A model generated the notes under the pieces. It worked only from the letters and a program-made list of their open reading frames with translations, had not been told where the DNA came from and did not search any database. A stretch of 64,000 nt of DNA, from the NCBI GenBank assembly GCA_029532415.1, contig JAQOTA010000022.1, positions 1-64,000 of the forward strand. The letters are read 5' to 3'. The stretch's first letter is position 1; the number at the start of each line of letters is the position of its first letter. A program made the position numbers and the translations under genes. Origin of the DNA: Marasmius tenuissimus. Taxonomy: Eukaryota; Basidiomycota; Agaricomycetes; Agaricales; Marasmiaceae. Positions 11,319 through 24,200 of the stretch are shown one piece after another.

Positions 11319-12425
11319 ATGCAACGTTTCCTCGCCACACTCTCGTCCCCTTTTTCCAACGGAAGCTCGAGACGCAGTAACAAGTCTAAATCACGTCGGA
11401 AAGAGCGTGGAAGACGAGAAGAACCCATAATTGTGGACAACCCTAACGCTATGGTTGTTCAATATGGGTCCTTGCGCACTAGAGCGCCTACCGCTCCGCC
11501 GCATAGTGGAGCGTACCGTCATAAGGATAGCGATGTTCGCTATTACATCTCAAAGTCCGTCGAGCCGACTCGTCATCATCGCGATACGAGGGCCAAGAGT
11601 CATCATGATAGTAGGCGAGAGGGAAGCTCTCGCCATGGGCGGAGTAGGAGATCCCGTTCAACCCGAAGTTATGACTCTCGCTCTCGTTCTCGTTCTAGGT
11701 CTTCATCTAGGGAGAGGGAGTACTATGACGATTATCGTCGCCGGGACCAATACGATCATCATAGGAATTTGGCGAGTGGTGGTACAGGGTATTATCACTC
11801 CAGACCTCCTTCGCCTTCTCCCCGTCACCGGGAGGGACTATCGACGGATTTGAGGTGGGCTGCTTCAGTGCCCCGACAGATGCTGGATAGGGGCAGGGAG
11901 TCTGCGATGCCACCGAAGGGATTCGAGAGACCTCCTACGATACGTAGCGAGCCTTCGCTCTGGACAGACGACGCGTCCAGCGATATTTCTGAATCAAATC
12001 GGAAGAAGAGTCCCTTCCCTGCAGCTGGTTGGGGACCAGGGATGCCCTATCCCCAATTTGCGCCACCAATGCACCCGGGATACCCTCCGAACTATCCTCC
12101 CCAATACCGTTCTAGCTCTCATGCGCCTCATCTGGCTTACCCGGGTGGGTACGGTCCTCATTCGGGACCTCCACCACAGATGTCGCCGTACGGTCGCCAT
12201 ACGTATCCGAATAATTCTTACACTCTTGCTCCCGGTCTACCAGGCGAGCAGTGGCCCATTCAAAACGCTGCTGCTGTTTCCTTTGGTATGGGATATCCAG
12301 AGCCTACCATCGTACCAACTTCGATAATTTATGGGTCGACTGTTTCGGGTCCCCCCGGGATTCCATATAACACTCTCTATGCTGGGTGGTCTCCCCCTCC
12401 GTCAGTCATCCGGCGTGGACTGTGA
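11319..12425 (+). CDS. RS-rich, Pro/Tyr/Gly-rich low-complexity protein, unknown function
   Basis: Single-exon gene, 368 aa from the ATG at 11319. I do not recognise a folded domain. The N-terminal third is basic (SRRSNKSKSRRKERGRR). A central RS/SR tract (about residues 105-160, with SRSRSRSRSSSRERE) resembles SR splicing-factor tails. The C-terminal half is rich in Pro, Gly and Tyr (YPPNYPPQYRSS, GPPPQMSPYG) and would be disordered. The composition suggests an RNA-associated or condensate-forming protein, but no RRM is visible, so this is only inference. The in-frame ATG at 11208 would add a hydrophobic leader of 37 residues; I prefer 11319 because the basic, disordered style begins there. 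Confidence 0.7.
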   Translation: MQRFLATLSSPFSNGSSRRSNKSKSRRKERGRREEPIIVDNPNAMVVQYGSLRTRAPTAPPHSGAYRHKDSDVRYYISKSVEPTRHHRDTRAKSHHDSRREGSSRHGRSRRSRSTRSYDSRSRSRSRSSSREREYYDDYRRRDQYDHHRNLASGGTGYYHSRPPSPSPRHREGLSTDLRWAASVPRQMLDRGRESAMPPKGFERPPTIRSEPSLWTDDASSDISESNRKKSPFPAAGWGPGMPYPQFAPPMHPGYPPNYPPQYRSSSHAPHLAYPGGYGPHSGPPPQMSPYGRHTYPNNSYTLAPGLPGEQWPIQNAAAVSFGMGYPEPTIVPTSIIYGSTVSGPPGIPYNTLYAGWSPPPSVIRRGL

Positions 12426-12934
12426 TTCAGCAATCTTGCAGCGTGTAGGGGATTGGGATATGGTCGGTTTGAGGTCTGACTTGATGAGGGTCAGTCCTTG
12501 ACGGATTTTTCTTCGAATCTTTTTTTAAATTTTTTGTGGAATTGGGCTTCAAGCACCATCAATGGACTTTAAAATATCATTCGATTAGACTTTCATATTT
12601 TCAATAGTATGTAGCATCATAAATCCAAATGTATATTATGCAGTATTTCGTGTATCAAGGAAGCTAGAAAAGTTATAAGTCCAAGCTTCAACGGAAATTT
12701 AAATTACGGGGCACGGGACAGGGCCCACAAGGGCCGGGACCTTTCACCTACACCCACACTGAACACGGCCATGATCATCCAGACCGCGTCTAGCAGGTCT
12801 ACCCAGACCAGACCGATACCTTCAACAACCTCTTCCAACTGTCATCCGACATTCTCAAAGGAATTACTGACCGACAACAAGAAGTGGATGACGTGTCTTC
12901 TTCAAGCTTGATTTCAACTCATTACTCGACCACA
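12426..12934. other. Intergenic
   Basis: A/T-rich 3' flank of the RS-rich gene (about 12510-12710) followed by a GC-rich stretch at 12710-12860 before the ERO1 start. Nothing else recognised. Confidence 0.5.
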
Positions 12935-14932
12935 ATGGGCTGTCATTACAGAGTAATCTCCATGCTAGCTCTCGCGTTGCCATGCCTCGCCGATTCACTT
13001 CTCGGGAACGCAAATAAGTTCGGACTGAAGGGATCAGAGCCGGTGTCGTCGAAGGGTGCATTCCAGGAGGATACAATCAACACTCTACCTGTTGTGGACG
13101 TGAAGCAATGTCAGAATCTACAGGTGCGTTTTCAGTTCTTTGCTTGCAGTGAACTTTACTCAATGATGTGGATGATAGCCCACAGGTCCAATAGAAGCAA
13201 CGCTGTGTGACTACGAAACTCTGGACAATGTGAAGAACGACCTGTACGAGAATCTGAAGGAGTTGGTGAAGACGCCGTTCTTCAGGTATCTTCAGATGGA
13301 TATGTATCGAGGATGTCCGTTTTGGGAAGACGATGCGACGTGTACAGAACCGACATGCTCGTTGAACAGTGTCGATGAGGTGAATTTCAAGCATATATGA
13401 ACGACGCGTACGGTGATTGCTAATGGAATGTCAACAGCGTGAAATACCAGAGAAGTGGAAGATGAAGACGCTGAGTAAGGTGGACAAGATCACGAATGTG
13501 CGATATCTTGAAGCTTCCCCCATGTTCGACTAACTCACCTCTGCTTTCTAGTATGACAAGCTGGTCGGGTGTTATTACCGTGATTCAGATTTTTGCTATC
13601 TTGAAGACCCCAAAGGTGCGTAGCTGGCTGCACTGTACCTTGATGCCCTCTCACCTTTGTGTCAATAGTGGGGGAATACTTCGATCTGTCCCAAATACCA
13701 GAAAGATACACAGGATACGCGGGAGAAGGTGCACGAAACATATGGCGGGCGATCTACCAAGAAAACTGCTTTGCTCCTTCATCTCTTCAGTCCCTCTCCG
13801 ATCAGAAACTCGAAGCTCAGACTTGCCTAGAAGAGCGAGTCTATTACAAAGTCGTTTCGGGACTGCATGCCTCCATCTCCACTCACATATGCCTCGACTA
13901 CTTGGACCACACGACTGGAGAGTGGGTACGTTTCCATCCTTTTCCATCATACACACACATCTAGCTATAACTCATGTGAATGTTAAATGTTAGGCTCCAA
14001 ATCTTCAGTGCTACGTTTCGCGGGTCGCGTCGTATCCGGAGCGATTGGAATATATCTATTTCAACACGGTCATTCTCTTGCGCGCGGTTGCACGTCTTGG
14101 GCCTCACCTACACTTGTACGACTATGCCGAAGGAGAAGATACCACTGCTGTAGCCGCTCAGTTGGACAGTCTTCTGTCGATTGCTCAGGACGCAGGGAAA
14201 TTCGACGAGAGGACGTTGTTTAGTGGTATCAGTGCTCAGGTGAGTTCCTTTTCAATGACCTTGATCGCACTTGTTTCATACCTTGTTCTGCGTAGGCTTT
14301 GAAGGAAGAGTTTAAGGCCCACTTCCGCAATGTTACACGTATTATGGATTGTATCGATTGTGACCAATGTCGACTATGGGGCAAGGTTCAAACGAAGGGA
14401 GTTGCGACAGCGCTGAAGGTTCTCTTCGAGCTCGATGAGGCCTCTCTGAGGTACTTGGGCACATTCCATTCTATTTTCTGATGAACCGATTCCTAATCGT
14501 GGCCGTTCACAGCCGTTCACCAAACTCGAACCCTCTCCAACGGTCGGAGATTGTCGCGCTGTTCAATACTCTCCATCGATTCAGCGAAAGTTTACAAGCC
14601 GTTGATATCTTCCGGCGCTTAGCCACTGATAGTGATGGTGATGCAGATTCGCAACCGGAGATTCAGAAGGCGAGTATTTACATCACATTCGCGCTGTTAT
14701 CCGGCCGCCAGATCGCTTACCTATTTATGATTACCTGCAGGTTACCGACACGGATTTGGACTCACCGAATATCTCTCGAAAGCGTATAGAAGCGCTTATT
14801 CAGTTCTGCAAGGAACGTTATGGTTCTGGGTCCCGCAGTATATGGTCCCGGGGCAAGGAGTCTTTCCTATCGTGGCTTGGTGTGTTGGAGTCGGAATCTC
14901 CCTCACACCGTCACAATATAGACGAGTTGTAA
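12935..14932 (+). CDS. ERO1: ERO1 endoplasmic reticulum thiol oxidase
   Basis: FAD-dependent oxidase that re-oxidises protein disulfide isomerase and so drives disulfide formation in the ER lumen. Nine exons: 12935..13123, 13179..13379, 13438..13497, 13552..13615, 13669..13925, 13994..14239, 14296..14450, 14513..14669, 14741..14932. They sum to 1521 nt, 506 aa. An N-terminal signal ([19 protein letters not shown]) leads into the ER. The shuttle pair is C118-X4-C123 (ATCTEPTCS). The active site is C358-X2-C361-X2-C364 ([13 protein letters not shown]). [20 protein letters not shown] and [14 protein letters not shown] are further family blocks. Intron 8 (14670-14740) begins with GC, not GT. The start at 12935 gives the signal peptide; an upstream in-frame ATG at 12884 would bury it. 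Confidence 0.95.
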
Positions 14933-15486
14933 TTTTACCTTTTTTTCTTTGACATGATCCGTCATTCATCAATCGAAGTGGAAGCCTGAGTTCACCCTGA
15001 ACGCCGGGCGACGATGGGCTTGACATCGTACTTGAAACACTTTGCGTTACTATCAGCGCTCCACTATTTCTTGCACCTGGTCCTCCCCGCCAAGTTTTGC
15101 CTGATCGTTGCGCCCATGTCAGGATCAGAGACCCGCGTCAAGCGGCGGGGTCGGGAGGGAGGGGCTGGGAGGGGGTACGGTCCTTCGACCCTTTCGAGCG
15201 GGACAGGGACAGCTCAGGGCACGATGTAAGTAACATCTTCGAGGGTGTTTGTTGGATATCGTACTCTCAACCCCACAACAAAACTTTTTTGATCAACCAT
15301 CACAAAATTCCAGAAGAAAACGACAACGTACAATTATTCTACAGGTCAAATGGGGCACAAAGGTAACAACAAGCAAAAGCAATGTAAAGGCACAAAAGAA
15401 AAAGACCAAAGGAGCGACGAGAACGATTAGTAAGTGTGAGTAAGTGTGTAGTGATAGAAAACCAATGAAAAGAGGGTGATTGCTTG
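14933..15486. other. Convergent intergenic region
   Basis: Space between the ERO1 stop (+) and the DUF6534 stop (-). Contains an A-rich run at about 15270-15430. No gene or repeat recognised. Confidence 0.5.
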
Positions 15487-17876
15487 TTAAATGCGAGATT
15501 TGTACACCGTTTCGCGTTCGCGATAAAATACAGTTTTAGCCTCTCCTCCCCACAACCGCTCCCCGTCGCCGCGCCTGGTGGCGAATGCGATTCCAACGTA
15601 GCGGCCCTGTCCAGGAGCGTCCAGGGCGGTCTGAGCACGGGCCATCATATTGATAACTTCCCCTTGGCGGAAGGAAGAGATAGTGATCATTATTGATCAT
15701 ATGGCTTCACCATACTCTGCTCTGTTTCATGGAAATTTGAATCAGCATCCAATCGATACCCTGACGGGAGAGCAACCCCCAAACTCACTTGGTCTCTGCG
15801 CCATAGGATTGATACGAGCTAAATGGCGGCGCTTCGTGGGTGTACGTCTGTAGGTTCGTTTGGGTCAATAGAGGAAGCGAAAAATGGAGGGAAGGTGTAC
15901 GTACCCTCGAGGTCACTGCGGCACTTGATGGTGTATACGCCGCCTCCCACCCGTCCATGTCGTTTGGACCTAGGCTAGGCATACGGGTCCCTAGATGGAA
16001 CATGTTCGTGTTGTTACCGCCAGTTGGATTGCTGGTGCCTTGCTTGTCTGTGCCCTTTCCGCGAACAACTCGACGCGTGTTCAAGCTATGTAATGAAGGA
16101 TGATCAATTGATGGAATGTAAAAGGGGGGTTTCCAAGGAGAACTAACGTTGCCATGAACGATATAGCATAGACTGCAAGTATCCCACATATCCATATCGT
16201 CAGCCATTGCCACCGGACCAATTTGGGGAAACCACGTACACTTGCTAAGGATAAAATAGGTCGAGATAAACACGAGATTTTGCGGCATGAGGTTATACTA
16301 AAGCACGGAGGTTAGTGGTCGGCTTCGCCACAAAATCTTCCGAGAGGAACGTACCAGGATCAAAGTCGTCAAGCTGACGGCGCTGGTAAAAATAATACGA
16401 GGTAATCAGTACAGGGAAGTAACTCCACTACAAGGAATGCAAATACCCTGTTATTGCTCCTGTGTTGACAGCATATCGAACCAAGGAGTTCACCAGTGAG
16501 TCAGATCTAGGTCAACTCGGTCAACAACGGAGCCTTTTCGGACGAGAATAGTAAACCGGTGTGCTTACTGCCGGTAGCCAGTCCGGAGTCGATTGAGGAA
16601 GAAGCACAAGGCTACCGCGATGACAATGTCTGTGAACACGCCTACTGCGAGGGCAACCGTACCCAGGGTCTGTATGGGAATAAGAATGAATGAGATTGTA
16701 GGGTTGCACACATGGTCCTGTCTTCGCTTACCTGAAGGTGTACAACTGCAAAAATATTCGGAAGTTGGAATCTGGATATTCGGGATGTGTCAGACCCTTC
16801 CATCTATCAGGGAGACTGCGGGAAGAAAGCATCCGTACGCTTTGATCGTGAAGGCTAATAGGATTGGAGAAGGTCAGCGCCGAGAGCTCGTGCATCGTGG
16901 AGTAAGTTTCCCGACATACCCAAGGACAACGCTACACGTCCGTAAAAGTCGAGATTAATCTCTATCACACGACGGTCCGCTGAGAAACACGCACCCAGCT
17001 GGGAGAGAACACAGATCATCTAGACGCGCAATTCAGTACTGTAGGCGGCAGCGGAAAGAGAATAAGAACTTACAACTACGCCCGTGATCAGCCAGTTACG
17101 TTCGCTGACTTTGATAGGAACCCGATATGAGGAAGAACGTCATGTCAAACAAAAATGTTGACACTTACATCTCCATACTCTCAAAGCGAAGGACCTAATG
17201 GTGGCGGAAGCGTCAGCACATGGTCTTTTCCGGAAAGTGGAGAGGTCGTTGAATACGTACGTTTTAACAATAGCACCGACGATGGCCTATTAGGAACCAA
17301 AGATACCGGTCGGAATCAGCGCGGGGTCTCTGGGGCTGAAGGGAAGATCTTACTCCGAATGTTTGTTGCAACTGTGGTATGGGATAGATGGGCGTTCAGG
17401 GTGTCGTGTGAGGGGGGGGAAGTCGCGGAGACTCACAATGAGAGACCTGTGGGCATGTCAGCAACAAGGTTATCGAGAGGGCGTAAGTACACACCAGGTT
17501 TCATCTGCCCGCAGTAGAACCAAGGGTTTCGCAAAGTTGGTTATTCCATAGTGGTAGATAATATGCCCTATGAACGATTGGTCCGCAGTCTCCATCGCGC
17601 TTCAACCGGAGGTTAGCAGAGTGTGAAAATTACGAGGAGGACCGGCTCATACAGGATGAAGACGACCTAGTCAAGAATTCCTCAATTTGAGCGCAAGTAG
17701 CAAAGACTGGATTCACTCACGAGAGACTTGTAGACGGGCCGGTCCATCGGGTAATTCGAGAAATAGGAGAAGACCTGACTGACAAGGACGCCATAGAGAA
17801 CACAGGCTACCGCGAAACCAACGAGAACAGCACCCAAGGTATTGTCAATGGTAACATTGACTGGGAGCGAGGACAT
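15487..17876 (-). CDS. DUF6534 multi-pass membrane protein
   Basis: Member of the basidiomycete-expanded DUF6534 family: proteins with about seven membrane spans and a disordered cytosolic tail, function unknown, sometimes compared to receptors. The N-terminus (MSSLPVNVTIDNTLGAVLVG) runs into TM1, then FSYFSNYPMDRPVYKSLV, AMETADQSFIGHIIYHYGI, a CFFLNRLRTG block, NSLVRYAVNTGAITS and the family's terminal ISFMATLNTRR, followed by a Gly/Ser-rich tail ending at TAA 15487. Clear exons are 17876-17721, 17666-17653 (14 nt), 17599-17495, then several tiny exons of about 10-30 nt, and the long tail exon from about 16100. I could not fix every splice site between 15.7 and 17.4 kb. A second family member is at 27888. 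Confidence 0.8.
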
Positions 17877-19640
17877 GGCGGTGAGATGGGTAGAGGGGAC
17901 GAACCTGCGAATTTAATTATGAGAAATATCACTGAAGGAAGTTCCACATGGGTGTGGACAAATTACTCCGCTGGTGAAGGGGGGATGATTTAGTACCCGG
18001 CCACCGTATGTTCGGATGGTGACTTTGCGAAGATCGCGGCCCCGGATGATAGATCTTAGACTTCAGTCCAGATCTTCCCTCTCAAAAGCTCGCACACTCG
18101 CAGCGCCCCAATCCCGGCGAGCCCTGCAACGACAAGAGAACGAGAAAAATCCCCGTAACGACCGGACAAGTAGCCTATCGCAGGTCAGCTGACCATTCGT
18201 GGGTGTCGATCTGAATTCGTGGAGACAGAATTTTCCGGAGCGACGAAACAATCGCGGGAAGCGGTATGTTTTTGCTTTTTGCCCCCGCCTCGCGTCTCTT
18301 CGCGTTTGTCCTGCAGTTTCAAATGTGCTCTGAAAGCGCTCCGAATCCACGATCTTCGGCCTTGGAGGGCCTTGGTATTCCGTTCACTCACTAATGGGTC
18401 TGTCAGGCGAACTTCTTGTTCGGTTGAGTGTTCGACGTCGCTAAACGACCAGCTGAGGTGGAACTGAGAGAATATTGCTCACTACGATAGGACACAGGGC
18501 CGCCATCAAGTTGAGCCCAATTTGAATCTGGCAAAGACGACTCACCGGATCGATATCAATGCTCCTAAGTCTGCAACAGTCCGTACGTCGGTCCAGATTT
18601 TGAGATACAAGTCATCTTTGCAGACGACGGAAACCTTCATCTCAGACATACAGCTTTACTTCTTGAGTGACGATTCCCCGGAGCCAGTACGTTGGTTGAG
18701 AGCAATGTGCTTCCCCAGAATACAGCTACAGGCGTTGGCTTTGCCAGCTCATTGAGAGCTCCAGAAGGCTCGGAGTCGAGCTCGAGAGAGTGAAGGACAG
18801 CGTGAACGACAGTGAACCCTTGACTCATTAGGCGTTCGTAAGCCAAAACCTGAAAACGGGCCGGTTTGGCTAATAAGACGCTCAGCGGCAGGCAACGGCA
18901 TTTGCGGGTATCAGAGATAAGATAGGAGATCAACCTAATAAGGGATATCACTAATCACTGCGATCCGAAACAGCTCTAATTTCTGGATTCAGCTTGAGTA
19001 TATGCATCACAAGTTCGTACTAGCCAGTAATCTGAAGTCAAATGTTGCACTCGGAGGAGTTGCCAGTGCCGGCCTTGCAATGTTCAGAACCCGTGCCCCG
19101 CGTCAGACGGCGAGGAAGTACAGGGGCCTGCAGCTAGCCGTGTGCATTATTACACGTCCATCATAAAGGTGCTTCCAAAGTGTGTAAGCGACGGCTTTCT
19201 TAGTCAAAATCAGGCTCAGCGCCGACCACGCCGACAAGGAGCTCGATGAGATTGAATATGTGCTCGTAGCAGTACTAATCAGTACTTGACCTCGCGCAGC
19301 ATTGGATGACGGCTAAAGGCGAACGCGGGACTGGCCCAATATCATCGAGCCTGGAAAACATCAATGAACACTCTCGAAGTCGCAGTATAACAGAGTATAA
19401 CCGTTTGGTAGCGTTCCCACCTAAAGTTTTACATAAATCATTGGATGAGGAGTCAAGTTTCATGACTTGTTCATGACCGAGTTGAATTGGAAGAAACCAC
19501 AATAGCGGCCCAGTGGTACATACTCCTTTCGGATGAACTGCACGGAAAACATGTGGCCTAGGTGGGCCAGGAGGTGACCCACGAGTATAAAAGACTGGTG
19601 ATTGAGCTGCATGGAATTGCGCACCTTATCATTGATTACC
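17877..19640. other. Gene-free stretch upstream of the sulfotransferase-like gene
   Basis: About 1.76 kb flanked by the 5' ends of two divergent genes. Short open frames on both strands show no family similarity and no splice-compatible continuation. A TATA box for the rightward gene lies at 19586. I see no long repeats. Confidence 0.45.
19586..19592 (+). promoter_or_regulatory. TATA box of the sulfotransferase-like gene
   Basis: TATAAAA located 49 nt before the start codon at 19641, in the usual position for a short-leader fungal gene. Confidence 0.6.
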
Positions 19641-20911
19641 ATGGACTCCCGCATCTTCGTCTATTCTCACCCACGGACCGGATCCAACCTTTTGGCCAAA
19701 TTACTGGAGACCCATCCATCGTTGCTTGTGAAACAAGTGAGGGTATCTTCTGTTCGGACTTGCAGGAGTGTGCTGACTTGCTCGTTTGCAGTATCCCTTT
19801 TTGGTGAGGACTCAACTCGTGCAACGATCCCGTGCATTGTGGAGATAACAGAACATGCGATAGGACGCAATTAGATTGGGACCGGACAAGCAGTTCCTGA
19901 GGAACACCACAGAATTGTCGGAGGAAATGAAAACGCATCCGCGTTCCAACAGTGAGTCATATGACGACCTCTTCGCACGAAGGCCACCCTGAAGAGTGAT
20001 ATTTGTTTGCAAAGAAACTCTGCAGGAGGGACTTGATGATATGGAGACATGGATCAGAGAGGCAAAAGAAGAGGCAAGAATCCACGTACTTGACACAGAG
20101 AGCATAATTCATCGAGTTGCAGGGAAAGATGATCGTGATGAAGGAACACGCATACCAGACGATGTTCGCGAAAATCGTCAATGCCCACCTTGATGTCCCA
20201 CGCGAAGATTTGCCGATACCGAAGATGGTGGACCATTTCCTAGACGTAGCTGAAGAGAAAAGGTCAACTAGTCAAGCAGAGGCAGAAGCACTTCCGTCTC
20301 TCCCAATTCCGAATCCTACATTCATCCCCGATCGTCTATTCGTAACACTAAGACCTGTGTTCATCATCCGCCACCCAGCCAAAGCCATCGCGTCGTTTTC
20401 GCGTGCATCTACCGGTTTCGGAGCGACGATATTTGATGAAGACTCGATGATGGAGACTCAATACAAGTGGCTCCGGATGGTTTACGATTGCTACAAGGCA
20501 CTGTACGAATCGCAGGGATTGAATGGCGTGGTTCCTGTGGTCATCGACGGCGACAAGCTTGTGAATGACACCGAGAACCAGATGAACAAGCTATGCAGCA
20601 TCCTCGGTATAGATCCATCTAAGATTCGGTATACTTGGGATGCGGTGGACAAGTTTGACAGCAAGCTGGCGGAGAAGTTTATCGGAACGATTGGACGATC
20701 GACGGGTGTTATTCGCCAAAAGGTACATGATTCGTCTTCTTGATGGACCCAGATACTGAGCTCTTTTCTCTAGGATTATCGCACGCCGGTGCTGGAGGAA
20801 GAAGCAGAGAAGTGGGCTGGGGAATGGGACGAGAGAACGGCAGAGAAGATGAAATACTTTGCCGAAAAAACGATGGAGGACTACCAGTATCTTCTTGAGC
20901 ATAGCATCTGA
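19641..20911 (+). CDS. Sulfotransferase-like P-loop protein
   Basis: Resembles the fungal sulfotransferase-like P-loop NTPase family. A PAPS-type 5' loop is visible at residues 6-17 (VYSHPRTGSNLLA) and a 3'-phosphate-binding block at FIIRHPAKAIASFSRAS. Six exons: 19641..19736, 19792..19803, 19864..19951, 20015..20085, 20123..20722, 20774..20911. They sum to 1005 nt, 334 aa. Exon 2 is only 12 nt and encodes YPFL. Intron 4 (20086-20122) is only 37 nt. KEHAYQTMF follows the pattern seen in relatives. Members occur both in secondary-metabolite clusters and as single genes; no biosynthetic neighbours are visible here, so the acceptor is unknown and actual sulfate transfer is not proven. Confidence 0.75.
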
Positions 20912-21201
20912 GTATCAGAGTTAGGTCGTATCCTATCAATGTATAGACGCTCGCGTTAGATTGCCGACTGAGGGACCCTGAGGGACATGAGAGTCGAAAG
21001 AACACTAGTACCCCCAAGCGCTCGGAGCCCTTTGTGACAGGTGACAGAGTGACGCACGTGAGAGTGACCAGCCCAACTCCCCGCGCATGTGACCGACCGT
21101 GTCCTCCCACCGATATTTCTTCCAGCAACCACGACCTCCACGCTGTCATCGGAAGCTGTGGAATGCTTCTCGCCAAAGGTCTTTCAGATATTGACTGAGA
21201 A

Positions 21202-24200
21202 ATGACTAAAGGGTATCGCTCTACACTCATTTTTCTCATTTTTTTCTTCTCATTGCTCATATAATTGAACAGAACTGGGGTCAGGTCGGCGTACACTGAG
21301 AAGGATGATGATCACCTCGTGGAATATATGGCAATGTTCGCCCCGGAGAAAGGGAGAACAGGGAACAACTTGTATAAGCAGATGGTTGACAATGTTTGTC
21401 TTTTGCTCGATCCTTGTTAAGTCAGTGTCTAACGCAAAAGCCTTGTAACAGTTGACCGGGAACAGCTCATGGGCCGCGGAACACCCATGGCAATCTTGGA
21501 GGGACAGATACAAGAAGAACTCAGATTACTTTGATAAGAGAACCAGGATCTACAAAAAGAGGCACGGTATCTCAGCATCTGGCGCAAGGGGGGACGAGGG
21601 CAAGGTGGAAGAGGGCTCGAAGAAACGGAAGAGGGTCTCTCTTGCAGCCCAGGACGAAGTCACAGTTGTCAAGAAGCCGAAGGTGCTCAAGAAGTCCGAG
21701 TCCAAAGGGCGGGAAGCAGCGGTCGACGACAACCCACAGGTTCACTTATTCGTGTCCTTCAGTCAAGTTTCTCGCAGGCAGAACAAGGGAGACGCTGATA
21801 GAGGTGAAGGTCCCAGCCGTCGTTCTGGGATATCGCCCGTCAGAAACGTGGCGTCATCCAGTGACACTTCTCGAGAGCCTGTCCGCAAGGCCCAAACAGC
21901 TATTGTCGCACAAAGAACAATTACAGCTCCGGATGGCCATTCGCCTGGTCGCGCAGAATCCCTGTCGTCATCCAGCCGACTTCCTATGCGGTCGCCTCCT
22001 CGTGCCCAACCTGCTCGGAAAGGGGGTTCGACCCAAGCTCGTGCCCAACAAATCTCCAAGTCACAGCGGATGGGAACGGAGGGAGACGCCAACAAGGACA
22101 ACAAGGAAGATACAAATCAGGATGAAGACAACACCGATGATGACCGGTCTCCACTTTTCACGCAACGTATCGAAGACTACAGCCCCCCTCACTCCCCGTT
22201 GTTCACCCAAGTTGCCGCCGACGAAGATATCGTCGATTTGGACGAGGATGGCAGAAAAGGGCTGCCAGGAGAGGATTCCGATGGGGAAGACGACTCGATG
22301 GTTAACCACATGCTCACGGATCCCATTGAGGCCGAAGAAAGCACTCATGAATCCAGCAAAGAGCACACAAACCTTTACCCACTTCTCGACTCCCCTCATG
22401 ATCAGCAGCTCACTCAAGCGACAGAGCCATCCGGTTCTTCACGCCAGGAGCCGAAAGATAAACAGACGACCTCTCCCCCAGCGACATATAGCGCTCGTCT
22501 ACCAGAACGACACCCCTTACGGAAGGACAGGGCTGCGCAGCGATTGAAACCTAAACATCCTCCGAAGTATGTTGCAGGCCCCTACGGGCTCCGGCTTGTT
22601 GCGCCAACAGCACCTGGCGTGGACGCCGAGCGGTCTAATTCTGACTCTGACTCTGATGCTGCAGACCTCCTGCCAATTGCTGGACGGAAGAGGTCCGCTC
22701 CAGTCAAGAAACAATCCATTCCCACTGGCTCGAAAACACGGCCAGTTCAGAAAGCATCTAGGGAATTAGAATCCAGCTCTTCCTCTGCAAGCTCTACCCC
22801 AACGCCTCCACGCAAACGACCCCGAGCCGGACAGAGCGATGGATCTCAGTCAGAAGAAATAGTGTCTACCGAACCTGAGGACGAGGACGGCGGAGTCCAT
22901 CCTTTCGATACATTATCTCACCCCCCTCGAACTCCTCACTCCCGCCACCCGTTCGATGTTCCGCAGAGTCAATCGTCCATTCGTTCACACGTGAGCGAGC
23001 GTGACATGGACAAAGTCATCAAGGTTCTGGAGAGGTTCATCTCGAAGCTGGACACGGATCGCAGGGAACGGTTATTAGATCGGTCGCAGGTCATGGCGAA
23101 AGAGGAGCGGCTGAAACGAGATGAGGAGGAGGATCGGGACGGAGACTCGGTCTTGGTTCATGAGGATGAACAGCATCAAATGCTACTGGCTATTCCGCAA
23201 GGAAAGGAGACGAAGCAGAGCGCAGACCTCCGTGATAGGGGATCCCCCCTTCCTACTAAGGGACCGCCGAAGGAATCTGGATCCAAGAAACTGACCCAGC
23301 GACTGACCAGTCCCGATGAAGAGACTCTTTCGCAGTCATCAGCTGCTGGCCCATCCACGTCTTCTCCGCCAGCCCCCCACAGCGAACCGATTGAAGATGG
23401 TCCAACTGCCGAGGTCAAAACAGTCAAAGAAGACGTTCATCCTATTGCAGTTGATGAGGAACATGTATCAGAGGCCTCCCCCCCTCGGGGCGTACATCGA
23501 AATGTATCTCAGGATGAGATAGAAGTTGATACGCAAATGAGTAAGTTCAACTCTTCTGCGAGGCAGCGCGTGAAGATTCTGACGACCTTCTACCAGGTCA
23601 CGACAGTCTGTTCTCCACCTCGTCTTTTTCGCAGACAAGCTCGCCCAAACGGGATAAGGGCAAGGGCAAGGCCATCGACCCTTTAGTTCGTCTGAATCAA
23701 GAGGACTCCCGGCATCGGCGCCACTCATCAACGACGGAGGGCATAACATTACCTCAACTAGATCTTCGTCTCATTCACAGAGCTCGGAGGCGCTCTCTTC
23801 CCAGTCGTTCTTCTGCAAGCTCCGTCTCAGCCGGGAGTTCCGCCAGTGGTCACTTGCCAACAGCGCGCAAGTTTATCCTCGAGAAACCGGTTAAGATACG
23901 ACTATCAGAGCACGACCAGACACGTTTGGTCGAGATGAACGTCGAACGCATGGCTACCGAGTATGATTTCCCTGCTCCTGTTGTCTTGAAAGTCTGGAAC
24001 GAGTGTGGTGATATCGCCGAGACGGAATCTGTTCTAGCAAAACTCAGGACACAGTTTGAAGATCTCGTGGATCAAGCAAGGAGGAGGAGATCCTCTGTCG
24101 GTCTGGACGCAAGTTTCCAAATGCCTTCCTCGAGAATTCCCACACCACTAGGAATGGCAAGGACGCCTGACGTTGACACACCAGAGCAGGTGTCTAGGCC

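Noticed and set aside
18063..18350. Arg-rich minus-strand frame
   Set aside because: It looks like a chance frame; no homology or context.
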